DNA of 64,000 bases from Maritimibacter sp. (GTDB taxonomy: Bacteria > Pseudomonadota > Alphaproteobacteria > Rhodobacterales > Rhodobacteraceae). The stretch covers positions 1,302,001-1,366,000 of the forward strand of contig CP051232.1 of the NCBI GenBank assembly GCA_017792445.1, in the 5' to 3' direction. Of the stretch, positions 8,881 to 18,231 are shown piece by piece. The translations under genes were made by a program, and so were the position numbers. The notes beneath the pieces were generated by a model. That model worked only from the letters and a program-made list of their open reading frames with translations, was not told the origin of the DNA and did not search any database. The number at the start of each line of letters is the position of its first letter. Positions within the stretch are counted from its first letter, which is position 1.

Positions 8881-9683
8881 GCTTTCTCGACAGCTTCCTT
8901 GCCCGCGCCACGCTGGCCGGGATCGGAACCGCGCTGGCTGCCGCGCCCCTTGGTTGCTTCGTGGTCTGGCGCCGCATGGCCTATTTCGGCGACGCCACGG
9001 CGCACGCCTCGATCCTGGGCGTGGCGCTGGCGCTGACCTTCGACGTTCCGGTCTTCGGCGGCGTCCTGCTGGCCGCGCTCGTGATGGCGACCTCGGTCTC
9101 GGTACTGGCCGGGCGGGGCTTCGCGATGGACACTCTGTTGGGCGTGATGGCGCATTCGGCGCTGGCCTTCGGCCTGGTCGCCGTGTCCTTCCTCGACGGC
9201 GTGCGGATCGACCTGATGGCGTATCTCTTCGGTGACATTCTCGCGGTCGGGCGCGTCGATCTCGCTTTGATCTGGGGCGGCGCGGTTCTGGTTCTCGGGC
9301 TGATGTGGTGGCGGTGGTCAGCGATCCTGACGGCGACCCTGAACCCCGATCTGGCCCATGCCGCCGGGATCGACCCGCGGCGCGAGCAAATGGTCCTGAC
9401 CGTTGCGCTGGCCATCGTCGTCGCCGTCGCGATCAAGGTGGTCGGCGTCCTGCTGATCGTGGCGCTGCTGCTGGTCCCCGCCGCCGCCGCGCGCCCCTTT
9501 GCCCGCACACCCGAAGGCATGGCGCTGGTCGCCGCCGGGATGGGCGTCGCCTCTGCCGCGGGGGGCATGCAGTTTGCCTATCTGCTCGACACGCCCACTG
9601 GTCCGACCATCGTCTGCGTCGCCGCGATCCTGTTCGCGATCACCAGCACCGGCGACCTTCTGCGCCGCCGTCTATTTCGCTAA
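8877..9683 (+). CDS. znuB: Zinc ABC transporter permease
   Basis: 268 residues, mostly membrane helices (about eight), typical of the ABC-3 metal permease family: VVWRRMAYFGDATAHASILG near the start, HSALAFGLVAVSF in the middle and VVGVLLIVALLLVPAAAAR, the conserved helix of the family. It starts inside the znuC stop (ATGA) and ends the zinc operon. Forms the membrane channel with ZnuC and receives zinc from ZnuA. Confidence 0.95.
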   Translation: MSFLDSFLARATLAGIGTALAAAPLGCFVVWRRMAYFGDATAHASILGVALALTFDVPVFGGVLLAALVMATSVSVLAGRGFAMDTLLGVMAHSALAFGLVAVSFLDGVRIDLMAYLFGDILAVGRVDLALIWGGAVLVLGLMWWRWSAILTATLNPDLAHAAGIDPRREQMVLTVALAIVVAVAIKVVGVLLIVALLLVPAAAARPFARTPEGMALVAAGMGVASAAGGMQFAYLLDTPTGPTIVCVAAILFAITSTGDLLRRRLFR

Positions 9684-9713
9684 CGCAGCGAAATTATTTC
9701 AAAAATTTTCTTG

Positions 9714-9729
9714 CCCAAAGCGGTTTGGG
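9714..9729. promoter_or_regulatory. Inverted repeat upstream of the solute-uptake operon (possible LacI-type operator)
   Basis: CCCAAA-GCGG-TTTGGG, a perfect 6-bp-arm palindrome with a GC centre, flanked by CTTG and CAAG. It lies 31 bp after znuB and 170 bp before the binding-protein gene. The AAAGCG..TTT core resembles LacI-family operators, and such regulators commonly control sugar ABC operons. No regulator gene is in the window, so this is suggestive only. It could also be part of a weak znuB terminator. Confidence 0.35.
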
Positions 9730-9899
9730 CCGCAAGTATGCGCTTGGGAGGAATGGAAGGCATCCCCGGCTCGTACCGTCGACCGTGATCAAGGCCCGTC
9801 AGAGGCCGGTCGCCGCGAGCATTCTTCTGCCCTGTTTCGGGGACGGGATGGCCTCTCGCACAGACGCTACGGACGACGTACCAACAGGGAGACCTTCAT

Positions 9900-11255
9900 A
9901 TGCATTTCGGACATTCTATGCGGGCGCGATATCTGCTCGGCGGCGCAATGGCGCTGGCGCTGACCGCGACCGCCGGGCTTGCCGACATCCGGTTCTGGAC
10001 CACCGAGGAACAGCCCGAACGCCTGGCCAAGCAACAGGAGATGGCGGCCGCCTTCGAGGAAGAAACCGGCATCGCCGTCGAGGTCATTCCGGTGACCGAA
10101 AGCGATCTGGGCACCCGCACAACCGCCGCCTTCGCGGCCGGTGACCTGCCCGACGTGATCTATCATACGCTGCAATACGCCCTGCCGTGGTACGAGGCCG
10201 GCATCCTCGATTCCGACGCCGCGACCGAAGTGATCGAAGCGCTCGGCGAAGACACCTTTGCCCCCGGTGCACTGGGCATGGCGTCGGTCGACGAAGGTTG
10301 GGCCAGCGTCCCGGTCGACGGCTGGACGCAGATGATCATCTACCGCAAGGATCTCTTCGACGAGGCCGGGCTGGAGCCGCCCAGCACCTACGCCAACGTC
10401 CTTGCCGCGCTCGAGGCGCTGCACAACCCGCCCGAGATGTTCGGCTTCGTCGCCGCGACCAAGGTCGACGAGAATTTCATGAGCCAGGTGCTGGAGCACG
10501 TGTTCCTCGCCAACGGCGCGACGCCGGTCGGCCCGGACGGGTTCACCGGCTTCGACGAGGCCAAGACCACCGAGGTTCTGGAGTTCTACAAGGCCATCGC
10601 CGAAGCCTCGCCGCCGGGCGAGCTGTACTGGGACCAGTCGCGCACGCTCTACTTCGCCGGGCAGGCCGCGATGATCATCTGGTCGCCGTTCATCCTCGAC
10701 GAACTCGCGGGCCTGCGTGACAGCGCACCGCCCACGATCACCGACGATCCCACCTCGCCCGAACTGGCGTCGAAGACCGGCATCGTGACCAACTTCGCCG
10801 GCCCCTCGAACCCGGACGGCGCGGCTTGGGCCGACATCCGCTATTTCGGCATCACCGTGGACGCCGACATCGAAGAAGCGATGCAGTTCGTCGAGTATTC
10901 GATGAGCACCGGCTACACCTCGACCCTGTCGATCGCGCCCGAAGGCAAGTTCCCGGTCCGCAACGGCACCGCCGAGAACCCGACCGAGTTCATCGAAGCC
11001 TGGGCGACCCTGCCGATGGGCGTCGACCGCAAGGCGCCGATGGGTGACGTCTATGCGCAAGAGATGATCGACGAGGTCGTCGGCGGTCTCGACGTGGCGC
11101 AACGCTGGGGCGTCGACGACGGTCAACTGGCGCTGGCGTCCAAGATCATCAACTCCGGCGCGATCAACCGGATCGTGCGGCAGTACATCGACGGCGAGAT
11201 CGAAGCCGCCGCCGCTGTCGAGGCGATGAACACCGAACTGTCCGCCATCGAGTAA
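9900..11255 (+). CDS. ABC transporter solute-binding protein (carbohydrate / glycosyl-solute type)
   Basis: 451 residues. A signal peptide ending near TAGLADI leads into a cluster D (MalE-like) binding protein. Family landmarks are IRFWTTEEQPERLAKQQEM at the mature start, FAAGDLPDVIYHTLQ (the usual xxGxxPDV turn), GWASVPVDGWTQMIIYRKDLF, and GKFPVRNGT in the C-lobe. AGGGAG lies 8 bases before ATG 9900; a second in-frame ATG at 9918 is possible. It is the first gene of the operon and is followed by a strong hairpin, as is common after highly expressed binding-protein genes. The neighbouring GH63-type glycosidase suggests a glycosylglycerate or alpha-glucoside ligand (inference). Confidence 0.88.
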   Translation: MHFGHSMRARYLLGGAMALALTATAGLADIRFWTTEEQPERLAKQQEMAAAFEEETGIAVEVIPVTESDLGTRTTAAFAAGDLPDVIYHTLQYALPWYEAGILDSDAATEVIEALGEDTFAPGALGMASVDEGWASVPVDGWTQMIIYRKDLFDEAGLEPPSTYANVLAALEALHNPPEMFGFVAATKVDENFMSQVLEHVFLANGATPVGPDGFTGFDEAKTTEVLEFYKAIAEASPPGELYWDQSRTLYFAGQAAMIIWSPFILDELAGLRDSAPPTITDDPTSPELASKTGIVTNFAGPSNPDGAAWADIRYFGITVDADIEEAMQFVEYSMSTGYTSTLSIAPEGKFPVRNGTAENPTEFIEAWATLPMGVDRKAPMGDVYAQEMIDEVVGGLDVAQRWGVDDGQLALASKIINSGAINRIVRQYIDGEIEAAAAVEAMNTELSAIE

Positions 11256-11266
11256 GGCAGATACTG

Positions 11267-11292
11267 CCCTCCCCCCACAACCGGGGGGAGGG
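11267..11292 (+). other. Intercistronic RNA hairpin after the binding-protein gene
   Basis: A perfect 10-bp stem (CCCTCCCCCC with GGGGGGAGGG) and a 6-nt loop lie 12 bp past the binding-protein stop. No U-tract follows, so it is not a classic terminator. In malE-malF and similar operons such a stem protects the upstream mRNA from 3' decay, so the binding protein is made in excess over the membrane parts. Confidence 0.6.
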
Positions 11293-11330
11293 TCACAAAG
11301 GGGGATGTCCCCACAAGCCGGACGCGACGC

Positions 11331-12578
11331 ATGACCTCAGCCACACCACCGACGGGCCGCGGCCCGCTTGCCCGCCGCGAGGCGCGGCTGGCCTGGGGCC
11401 TGCTGCTGCCCACGATCCTCTCGGTCTCGCTGGTGGTGATCCTGCCGCTGCTGTCGATCTTCTGGATCAGCTTCAAACCCATCGGCCTCGCCGACCTGCG
11501 CCCGCCCGCGCCCGTGGTGCGCGAGTCGCTGCGCGGCCGGCCCGAGGCGGCGGGCGACGAAGGCGAGGTGCAGTACCGTCTGCGCAACTCGTCCCAGGAC
11601 AAGCCGATCCTCGGCGTCACCCTGTCGGACACCCTGCCCGAGGGGCTGACCGTCACCGGCGACATCGACCCGCGCTGCACCCTCGACGACCGGGCCCTGT
11701 TCTGCGACTTCGGCGATCTGGAAGGTGGCCAGCGCGAGACGATTGAGATCCCGGTCATCGCCGAGGCCGCCTATTTCGACAGCGGCGCCGATGTCGAGCG
11801 CACCGTGCCCGAGATCACAGGTCGCGCCGACAACATCCTGACCAACTCCGAGTTCACGCTGGACAACTTCGCCCGGATCTTCCGCGGCGACGAGTTCTTC
11901 ACGGTGCTCTGGGCCACGATCTTCTACACGGTGTTCGGCACCGTCGGCGCGCTGCTGGTGGGCCTGTTCGCGGCGATGCTGCTGAACAAGGAATTCAAAG
12001 GGCAGGGCATCCTGCGCGGGCTGTACCTGTTCCCCTACGTGGCCCCCGTGATCGCGGTGGCCTTCACGTGGGTCACGCTGTTCGATCCGTTCTCCGGCTC
12101 GGCCAACGCGCTGTTGGTGCAGATGGGCGTGGTGAACAGCCCGATCAATTTCTTCGGCCAGCGCCCGCTGGCGCTGATCATGGTCACCGTGTTCGAGATC
12201 TGGCGCTATTTCCCGCTGTCCTTCCTGTTCATCCTCGCCCGGATGCAGTCGATCGACCACGACATGTACGAAGCCGCCGACATGGACGGCGCCTCGCCGT
12301 TCCAGCAGTTCTGGTACCTGTCGATGCCGCAGCTTCTGGGCATCCTGTCGGTGCTGTTCCTGCTGCGCTTCATCTGGACCTTCAACAAGTTCGACGACAT
12401 CTTCCTGCTGACCGGCGGCAACGCCGGGACGCGGACGCTGACGGTCAACGTCTACGAACAGGCGTTTGCCGTCTCGAACATCGGCGCCGGCGCCGCGGTC
12501 GCGGTGGTGATCTTCTGCGTGCTGCTGGTCTTCTCGATCTTCTTCCTGAAATACGTAAGCCGCGAGGAGGGCCTGTGA
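11331..12578 (+). CDS. ABC sugar-type permease 1 with a DUF11/Ig-like domain in its first periplasmic loop
   Basis: 415 residues, about 100 more than a usual six-helix MalF-type permease. After TM1 (about 18-46) comes a periplasmic insertion (about 50-175). It holds a beta-rich segment, VQYRLRNSSQDKPILGVTLS then DTLPEGLTVTGD, that looks like a DUF11/Ig-like repeat domain, with two Cys (in RCTLDD and LFCDF) that could form a disulfide. The remaining five helices follow, with the EAA coupling loop EAADMDGASPFQQFWYLSMP near 310-330. The insert sits where MalF has its P2 loop, which touches the binding protein. Possible role: capture or scaffold of the binding protein (inference). Confidence 0.88.
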   Translation: MTSATPPTGRGPLARREARLAWGLLLPTILSVSLVVILPLLSIFWISFKPIGLADLRPPAPVVRESLRGRPEAAGDEGEVQYRLRNSSQDKPILGVTLSDTLPEGLTVTGDIDPRCTLDDRALFCDFGDLEGGQRETIEIPVIAEAAYFDSGADVERTVPEITGRADNILTNSEFTLDNFARIFRGDEFFTVLWATIFYTVFGTVGALLVGLFAAMLLNKEFKGQGILRGLYLFPYVAPVIAVAFTWVTLFDPFSGSANALLVQMGVVNSPINFFGQRPLALIMVTVFEIWRYFPLSFLFILARMQSIDHDMYEAADMDGASPFQQFWYLSMPQLLGILSVLFLLRFIWTFNKFDDIFLLTGGNAGTRTLTVNVYEQAFAVSNIGAGAAVAVVIFCVLLVFSIFFLKYVSREEGL

Positions 12579-12688
12579 TGACCGCTTCGCCGCTTCTTCT
12601 GTCCGGAAATATCCCGGGGGAGCCGCGCGCCAGCGCGGTGGGGGCAGAGCCCCCTGCCCGGCCCATCCATGCGGAGGTGTCCCGATGA
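12578..12688 (+). CDS. Possible 36-residue bridging small ORF between the two permease genes
   Basis: ATG 12578 overlaps the permease 1 stop (TGATG) and the ORF ends in a TGA that overlaps the permease 2 start (ATGA). It therefore fills the intergenic gap exactly and is made largely of a copy of the dispersed palindromic repeat. The predicted peptide (MTASPLLLSGNIPGEP...) resembles nothing I know. It may only pass ribosomes along for translational coupling, or be chance, as GC-rich DNA lacks stops. Permease 2 also has its own GGAGG site. Confidence 0.25.
   Translation: MTASPLLLSGNIPGEPRASAVGAEPPARPIHAEVSR
12591..12655 (-). repeat. Dispersed two-hairpin intergenic repeat, copy A
   Basis: Inverted copy of the element also found at 20257-20320, 20332-20390, 41010-41067 and 44320-44376. 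Read on the minus strand: GGGGGCTCTGCCCCC hairpin, a second hairpin CCGCGC-tggc-GCGCGG, then CTCCCCCGGGATATTTCC and an AGAAGAAG-like end. It is the only copy inside an operon rather than at a transcription-unit boundary. Confidence 0.8.
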
Positions 12689-13902
12689 GCGCCCTGCGTC
12701 ACGGATGGCTGACCGGCCTTGTCATCGGCGTGCTCTGGCTGTTCGTCCTCGCCGTCGCGGTGGCCGTGGCGGTGGCGTTCGGCGCCGGCGCCGCGATCCG
12801 CCCGGCGATCCCCTTCATCGTGGTGCTGGGCGCCGTGACCGGGCTGGCCTGCGTGGCCCTGCGGCTGGCGCCCCCGGTGCTGTGGGCGGGCGTCACGGTC
12901 GTTTTCGCCGCTCTCGGCGCGGCGGAACTGGCTCCGATCGTCGGCACCGACGCGACCACACCGGTGCTTCTGGCTGTCACCAACGGGGTACTGGGCCTTG
13001 CCTTCGGGTGGTCGATGACGCGCATCCTCGGCACCATGTCGACCGGCGCGCTGACCCGGCACGTGTTCGAGGCCGCGGTGATCCGGTTCCTGACCGGCAC
13101 CGGCTATATCGTCTTCACCGCCATCGTCGCGATCCCGTTCTACGTGATGGTGATGACCAGCCTGAAGAACCAGCAGCAGTTGGTGCAGAACCCTCTCGAC
13201 TTCTCGCTGGACCTCTCGAAAGGCTGGGGCCTGTTTTCCAGCTATGTCGAGCTGTTCGGGCAGTTCAACTTCGGCAGCTACCTGTGGACCTCGTTCTACG
13301 TGTCCTGCCTGACCGTCGCGATCACGCTGCTGTTCTCGGTCCCCGGCGCCTATGCCGTCGCGCGTCTGCGTTTCGCGGGGCGGACGGCGTTCTCGCGCTC
13401 GATCCTTCTGATCTACATGGTGCCAATGATCGTTCTGGCGCTGCCGATCTACATCGTCTTCTCGATGACCGGCCTCAGGAACACCATCTTCGGCATCGTC
13501 ATCATCTACCCGGTCACGACCATTCCCGTCGCGCTGTACATGCTTCAGGGCTATTTCCGCGGCCTGCCCGCAGAGGTCGAGGAAGCCGGGCTGATGGACG
13601 GGCTGACCCGGCTCAAGGTGATCTGGAAGATCACCCTGCCCCTGTCGCTGCCCGCGCTGGCCTCGGTCTCGCTCTATGTCTTCATGATCGCGTGGAACGA
13701 GTTCCTGCTGGCCTTCATGCTGCTGGACGATCCCTCCAAGTTCACCCTGACCCGTGGCGTCGCGATGCTGAACTCGTCCGAGATCCCGCGCCAGCACTTG
13801 ATGGCCGGCGCGGTGATCGCGACGGTGCCGATCATGGTGCTGTTCCTCGGGCTCGAGAAGTTCATGACCAAGGGCCTGACCGCCGGGTCGGTGAAAGGAT
13901 GA
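12685..13902 (+). CDS. ABC sugar-type permease 2 with an extra N-terminal membrane domain
   Basis: 405 residues against about 280-300 for a usual MalG-type permease. The first 125 residues add about four hydrophobic helices (around 8-35, 40-58, 64-84 and 92-115). The normal six-helix core then begins near FLTGTGYIVFTAIVAIPFYV. The EAA motif EEAGLMDGLTRLKVIWKITL (near 305-325) shows it couples to the ATPase. A GGAGG site precedes ATG 12685. It forms the heterodimeric channel with permease 1. The N-terminal helices have no clear role; they may match the extra helices known in some AglG-like permeases. Confidence 0.88.
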   Translation: MSALRHGWLTGLVIGVLWLFVLAVAVAVAVAFGAGAAIRPAIPFIVVLGAVTGLACVALRLAPPVLWAGVTVVFAALGAAELAPIVGTDATTPVLLAVTNGVLGLAFGWSMTRILGTMSTGALTRHVFEAAVIRFLTGTGYIVFTAIVAIPFYVMVMTSLKNQQQLVQNPLDFSLDLSKGWGLFSSYVELFGQFNFGSYLWTSFYVSCLTVAITLLFSVPGAYAVARLRFAGRTAFSRSILLIYMVPMIVLALPIYIVFSMTGLRNTIFGIVIIYPVTTIPVALYMLQGYFRGLPAEVEEAGLMDGLTRLKVIWKITLPLSLPALASVSLYVFMIAWNEFLLAFMLLDDPSKFTLTRGVAMLNSSEIPRQHLMAGAVIATVPIMVLFLGLEKFMTKGLTAGSVKG

Positions 13903-13961
13903 CGACCTTGGCCGCAACCGACCGGACACGAAACGCAAAGGACACGCCTGCCAATGGCTGA
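13899..13961 (+). CDS. Possible 20-residue bridging small ORF before the glycosidase gene
   Basis: ATG 13899 overlaps the permease 2 stop (ATGA) and the TGA at 13959-13961 lies just inside the glycosidase start (ATGGCTGA). The glycosidase ATG has only a distant AAGGA, so ribosomes finishing this ORF could reinitiate there. The peptide (MTTLAATDRT...) is unremarkable. Function as a peptide is unlikely; a coupling role is possible. Confidence 0.25.
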   Translation: MTTLAATDRTRNAKDTPANG

Positions 13962-15206
13962 CGCCACCACCTGCGACCGCGAAGCCCGCGCCATCCTCGC
14001 GAAGAACGATCGCGGCGGGTACACCGTGCCGACGGCGGGGCTGTATCCCTACCAGTGGAACTGGGACAGCGTGTTCGCCGCCCTTGGCTTTGCCGAGCAC
14101 GACATGGACCGCGCGTGGAGCGAGATCGAGACTCTGTTCCGCGGCCAGTGGCCAAACGGCATGGTGCCGCACATCCTGTTCCACCAGGTCGATCCCGGCT
14201 ATTTCCCCGGCCCCGACGTGTGGGGCGGCGTCGGACCGATCCCGTCTTCGGGCATCTCGCAACCGCCCATCGCGGGCACCTTCGTGCGCTGGCTCCTGGA
14301 CCGAAACCCCGGCGCCCAGCCCCGCGCCCGCGCGCTGTTCAAGCCGCTGATGGATTGGCACCGCTGGTTCATGACATGGCGCAACGAGGGCGGCGCCATC
14401 GTCGTCACCCATCCGTGGGAAACCGGCCGCGACAACTGCCCCGACTGGGACGGCCCCTTTGCCGCGATCGAACCAGAGGGTGTCGAACAGTACTATCGCC
14501 GCGACACCACCCACGTCGTCGAAGAGGAACGTCCGCGGCGCTACGATTACGACCGCTACCTGTACCTCGTGAAGCTGGGGGCCGAGAGTGGCTGGGACGA
14601 GGCCTATCTGAAGGACACCACGCCCTTCCGCGTGGCCGACCCGACGATGACCTTCACGCTGCTGCGCTCGACCCGCGACCTGAAGGTGCTGGCCGAACGG
14701 TTCGGAGAACCGGTGGACGAACTCGACCGCTGGATCGCCGAGATGGAGGAAGGGTCCGAACGGCTGTGGAACGCCGAGGCCGGGACCTACGACTGTTATG
14801 ATATCCGCGCGGGCAAACACACCGGCGTCGTCTCGAACGCGTCGTTCCTGACATGGTACGCGGGTGTCGGCGGCGACCGGATGCTCGACCAGTTCGACCG
14901 CATCGCCGGGCTGACCAAGTACTACGTCCCGTCCACCGATCCGGCTCATCCGGCTTACGAGCCGAAACGCTATTGGCGCGGGCCGGTCTGGGCGATGATG
15001 AACATGCTGATCGCCACCGGGCTGGGCGAGGCGGGCCACACCGACCGCGCGCAGGCGCTGACCGAGAACACCCGCGCGCTGATCTCGAAGAACGGGTTCG
15101 CGGAATACTTCGACCCGACCAACGGCGCCCCCGCGGGCGGGCGCGACTTTACATGGACGGCCGCCGTCTGGCTGGCTTGGGCCTCTCCCAACACGGGGAA
15201 AACACC

Positions 15207-15219
<13 letters not shown>
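13954..15219 (+). CDS. GH63 / MGH1-like glycosidase (glucosylglycerate or mannosylglycerate hydrolase type)
   Basis: 421 residues, no signal peptide, so it acts in the cytoplasm on imported substrate. (alpha/alpha)6-barrel landmarks: YQWNWDSVFAALGF near 30, QWPNGMVPHILFH near 65, SGISQPPIAG near 98, HPWETGRDNCPDWD near 153, and EYFDPTNG plus FTWTAAVWLAW at the end. In characterised family members the general acid is an Asp in the HPWE-x-G-x-DN motif (here D160) and the general base a Glu in the EYFDP motif (here E384). Both are present. The family includes mannosylglycerate and glucosylglycerate hydrolases; the exact sugar is not decided by sequence. It overlaps the ATPase gene by 13 bp. Confidence 0.85.
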
Positions 15220-16259
<1,040 letters not shown>

Positions 16260-16280
16260 GCCGCCCTATACGGAGCGGCC

Positions 16281-16715
16281 ATGAGAACCACCGCCGACCG
16301 TATCCGCCATTCGCTGCTGCTCGAATTCTTCGCGCTGCTGATCATCACGCCGCTTGGCGCGCTGGTGTTCGGCGTGCCGATGTTCGACTTCGGTACGGTT
16401 GCGCTGGTCAGCAGCATGGTCGCAATGCTGTGGAACTACGCGTTCAACATCGGGTTCGACCGGGCCATGTTCCGCGCCACCGGAGGCACGGCGAAATCCC
16501 TTCGCCATCGCGTTCTGCACGCGGTGCTGTTCGAGGCCGGGCTTCTGGCCCTGCTGGTGCCGTTCATCGCGTGGCACTTGGGCGTGACGCTTTGGGTCGC
16601 GCTGGCGATGGACTTGTCGCTGGCCGGGTTCTTCCTTGTCTATACCTTCCTTTACAACATCGCCTACGACGCGGTGTTCCCGATCCCACCCGCGCCCGCA
16701 TCGCCGAAAGCCTGA
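16281..16715 (+). CDS. PACE-family (chlorhexidine-type) efflux transporter
   Basis: 144 residues with four membrane helices in two tandem bacterial transmembrane pair units: first RHSLLLEFFALLIITPLGA with WNYAFNIGFDRAMF, second RHRVLHAVLFEAGLLALLVPF with YTFLYNIAYDAVF. The Glu in helix 1 and Asn in helix 2 conserved in PACE transporters (AceI) are there. GGAG lies just before ATG 16281. Members export biocides and short-chain diamines; physiological substrate here is unknown. Confidence 0.88.
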   Translation: MRTTADRIRHSLLLEFFALLIITPLGALVFGVPMFDFGTVALVSSMVAMLWNYAFNIGFDRAMFRATGGTAKSLRHRVLHAVLFEAGLLALLVPFIAWHLGVTLWVALAMDLSLAGFFLVYTFLYNIAYDAVFPIPPAPASPKA

Positions 16716-16788
16716 CCGGGCCGCACAATCCTGCGCCGGAACCGGGGCTGCAACGGGCCAGCCGCACAACCCTGCTGCGAAAAGTTCT

Positions 16789-16816
16789 TTGACCCAGGCA
16801 ATTGATGGGCCAGAAT
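16789..16816 (+). promoter_or_regulatory. Weak candidate promoter for the dicarboxylate symporter
   Basis: TTGACC (16789-16794) and CAGAAT (16811-16816) are separated by 16 bp and lie about 30 bp before the preferred symporter start, in an AT-richer stretch. It fits a housekeeping sigma promoter loosely; it has no other support. Confidence 0.3.
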
Positions 16817-16847
16817 TGAAGTGTTTTAGCAAGTGATGGAGAGAGAG

Positions 16848-18221
16848 ATGTCCGACAGCACCCCCGCTTCGGAAGGCAAGGGAATGTCACTGACCGTCAA
16901 GGTCATGATCGGGATGGTCGCGGGCCTGATCGTCGGTGTCATCTTCAACGCCATCGGGTCCGATTTCATCGCCACGCATATTGTCGGCGGCCTGTTCGCG
17001 ATGGTCGGCAGCATGTTCGTCAACGCCCTGAAGATGCTGGTCGTGCCGCTGGTGATCTTCTCGCTGATCTGCGGCGTGACCGGGATCGGCGACATCCGGG
17101 TCCTTGGCCGCGTCGGCGGCAAGTCCTTCGGGCTGTACCTGTTCACCACCGCCGTCGCGATCGCCATCGCCATCCTGATGGCGCTGGTCGTGGCGCCGGG
17201 CGACGGGTTCGACATGACCGGCGTCGACACCTCGGGCGTCACCGGGCGCGAGGCGCCGACCGTGTGGGAGGTCTTTGCCGGCATCGTTCCCACCAATCCC
17301 ATCGCCAGCTTCGCAAGCGGCGAGATGCTGCAGATCATCTTCTACGTCATCATCGTCGGCATCGCCGCGCTTATGATGGGCGACCGGTCGAAGCCGTTCA
17401 TCGAAGCCTGTGAATACATGAACGAGCTGATGATGAAGGTCGTGGGCATCGTCATGGCCTTCGCCCCCTACGGCGTGTTCTGCCTGATCGCCAAGACCTT
17501 CACCGAGCAGGGGATCGAGCTGTTCGTGCCGGTACTTGCCTATGTCGGCACGCTGACGGTGGCGCTGTTCTTCCACCTTTTCGTGACGCTGATGATTATG
17601 CTCAAGGTGCTGTCGGGGCTGAACCCCTTCACCTTCATGACCAAGATCCGCCCGGCGCAGATCTTCGCCTTCTCGACCGCCTCGTCGAACGCGACGATCC
17701 CGGTCACCTTCCGTTGCGTGACACAGCGCATCGGGGCGGACAACTCGGTGGCCTCGTTCACCGTGCCGTTCGGCGCGACGATCAACATGGACGGCACCGC
17801 GATCATGCAGGGCGTGGCGACAGTGTTCCTTGCCAATGTCTATGGCATCGACCTTGGCATCGGCGGCTACCTGACCGTGATCGCGATGGCGGTGCTTGCC
17901 TCCATCGGCACGGCGGGCGTGCCGGGCGTTGGCCTTGTCATGCTGACGATGGTGCTGGGTCAGGTCGGCCTGCCGATCGAGGGGATCGCGCTGATCCTCG
18001 GCGTCGACCGCCTGATGGACATGATCCGGACCGCGGTGAACATCACCGGCGACGCCGTCGTCTCGACCATCGTGGCGAAGACCGAGGGCAAGCTGGACAT
18101 GGCGGTGTTCAACGACCCCGACGCGGGCGTGATCACCGACCACGATCTGGACATCGACCCCGAGGCCGAGGCCCGTCTGGCCGACGCGGCGCACCCACCC
18201 CGGAGCGCACCGGCAGAGTGA
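16848..18221 (+). CDS. Dicarboxylate/amino acid:cation symporter (DAACS, GltP/DctA family)
   Basis: 457 residues with the glutamate-transporter fold. Helices run from about 10 on. The re-entrant loop 1 serine-rich motif is AFSTASSNATIPVTF, the NMDGT motif (TINMDGTAIMQG) forms part of the cation and substrate site, and the second re-entrant loop is IGTAGVPGVG. The MDMIRTAVNITGDAV helix near the C-terminus carries the Arg/Asp/Asn that select the substrate carboxylates. I choose ATG 16848 because GGAGAGAG precedes it; ATG 16833 lacks a site. It imports C4-dicarboxylates or acidic amino acids with Na+ or H+. Confidence 0.93.
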   Translation: MSDSTPASEGKGMSLTVKVMIGMVAGLIVGVIFNAIGSDFIATHIVGGLFAMVGSMFVNALKMLVVPLVIFSLICGVTGIGDIRVLGRVGGKSFGLYLFTTAVAIAIAILMALVVAPGDGFDMTGVDTSGVTGREAPTVWEVFAGIVPTNPIASFASGEMLQIIFYVIIVGIAALMMGDRSKPFIEACEYMNELMMKVVGIVMAFAPYGVFCLIAKTFTEQGIELFVPVLAYVGTLTVALFFHLFVTLMIMLKVLSGLNPFTFMTKIRPAQIFAFSTASSNATIPVTFRCVTQRIGADNSVASFTVPFGATINMDGTAIMQGVATVFLANVYGIDLGIGGYLTVIAMAVLASIGTAGVPGVGLVMLTMVLGQVGLPIEGIALILGVDRLMDMIRTAVNITGDAVVSTIVAKTEGKLDMAVFNDPDAGVITDHDLDIDPEAEARLADAAHPPRSAPAE

Positions 18222-18231
18222 TCCGCCGGCC

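Noticed and set aside
9684-9713. AT-rich stretch after znuB as a terminator
   Set aside because: Only a 5-bp stem (GAAAT/ATTTC) with no clear U-tract. Too weak to call.
12445-15039. 864-codon minus-strand open frame opposite the permease and glycosidase genes
   Set aside because: Antisense to three conserved genes. Composition (Arg, Gln, His, Asp rich) is the normal shadow of a GC-rich coding strand.
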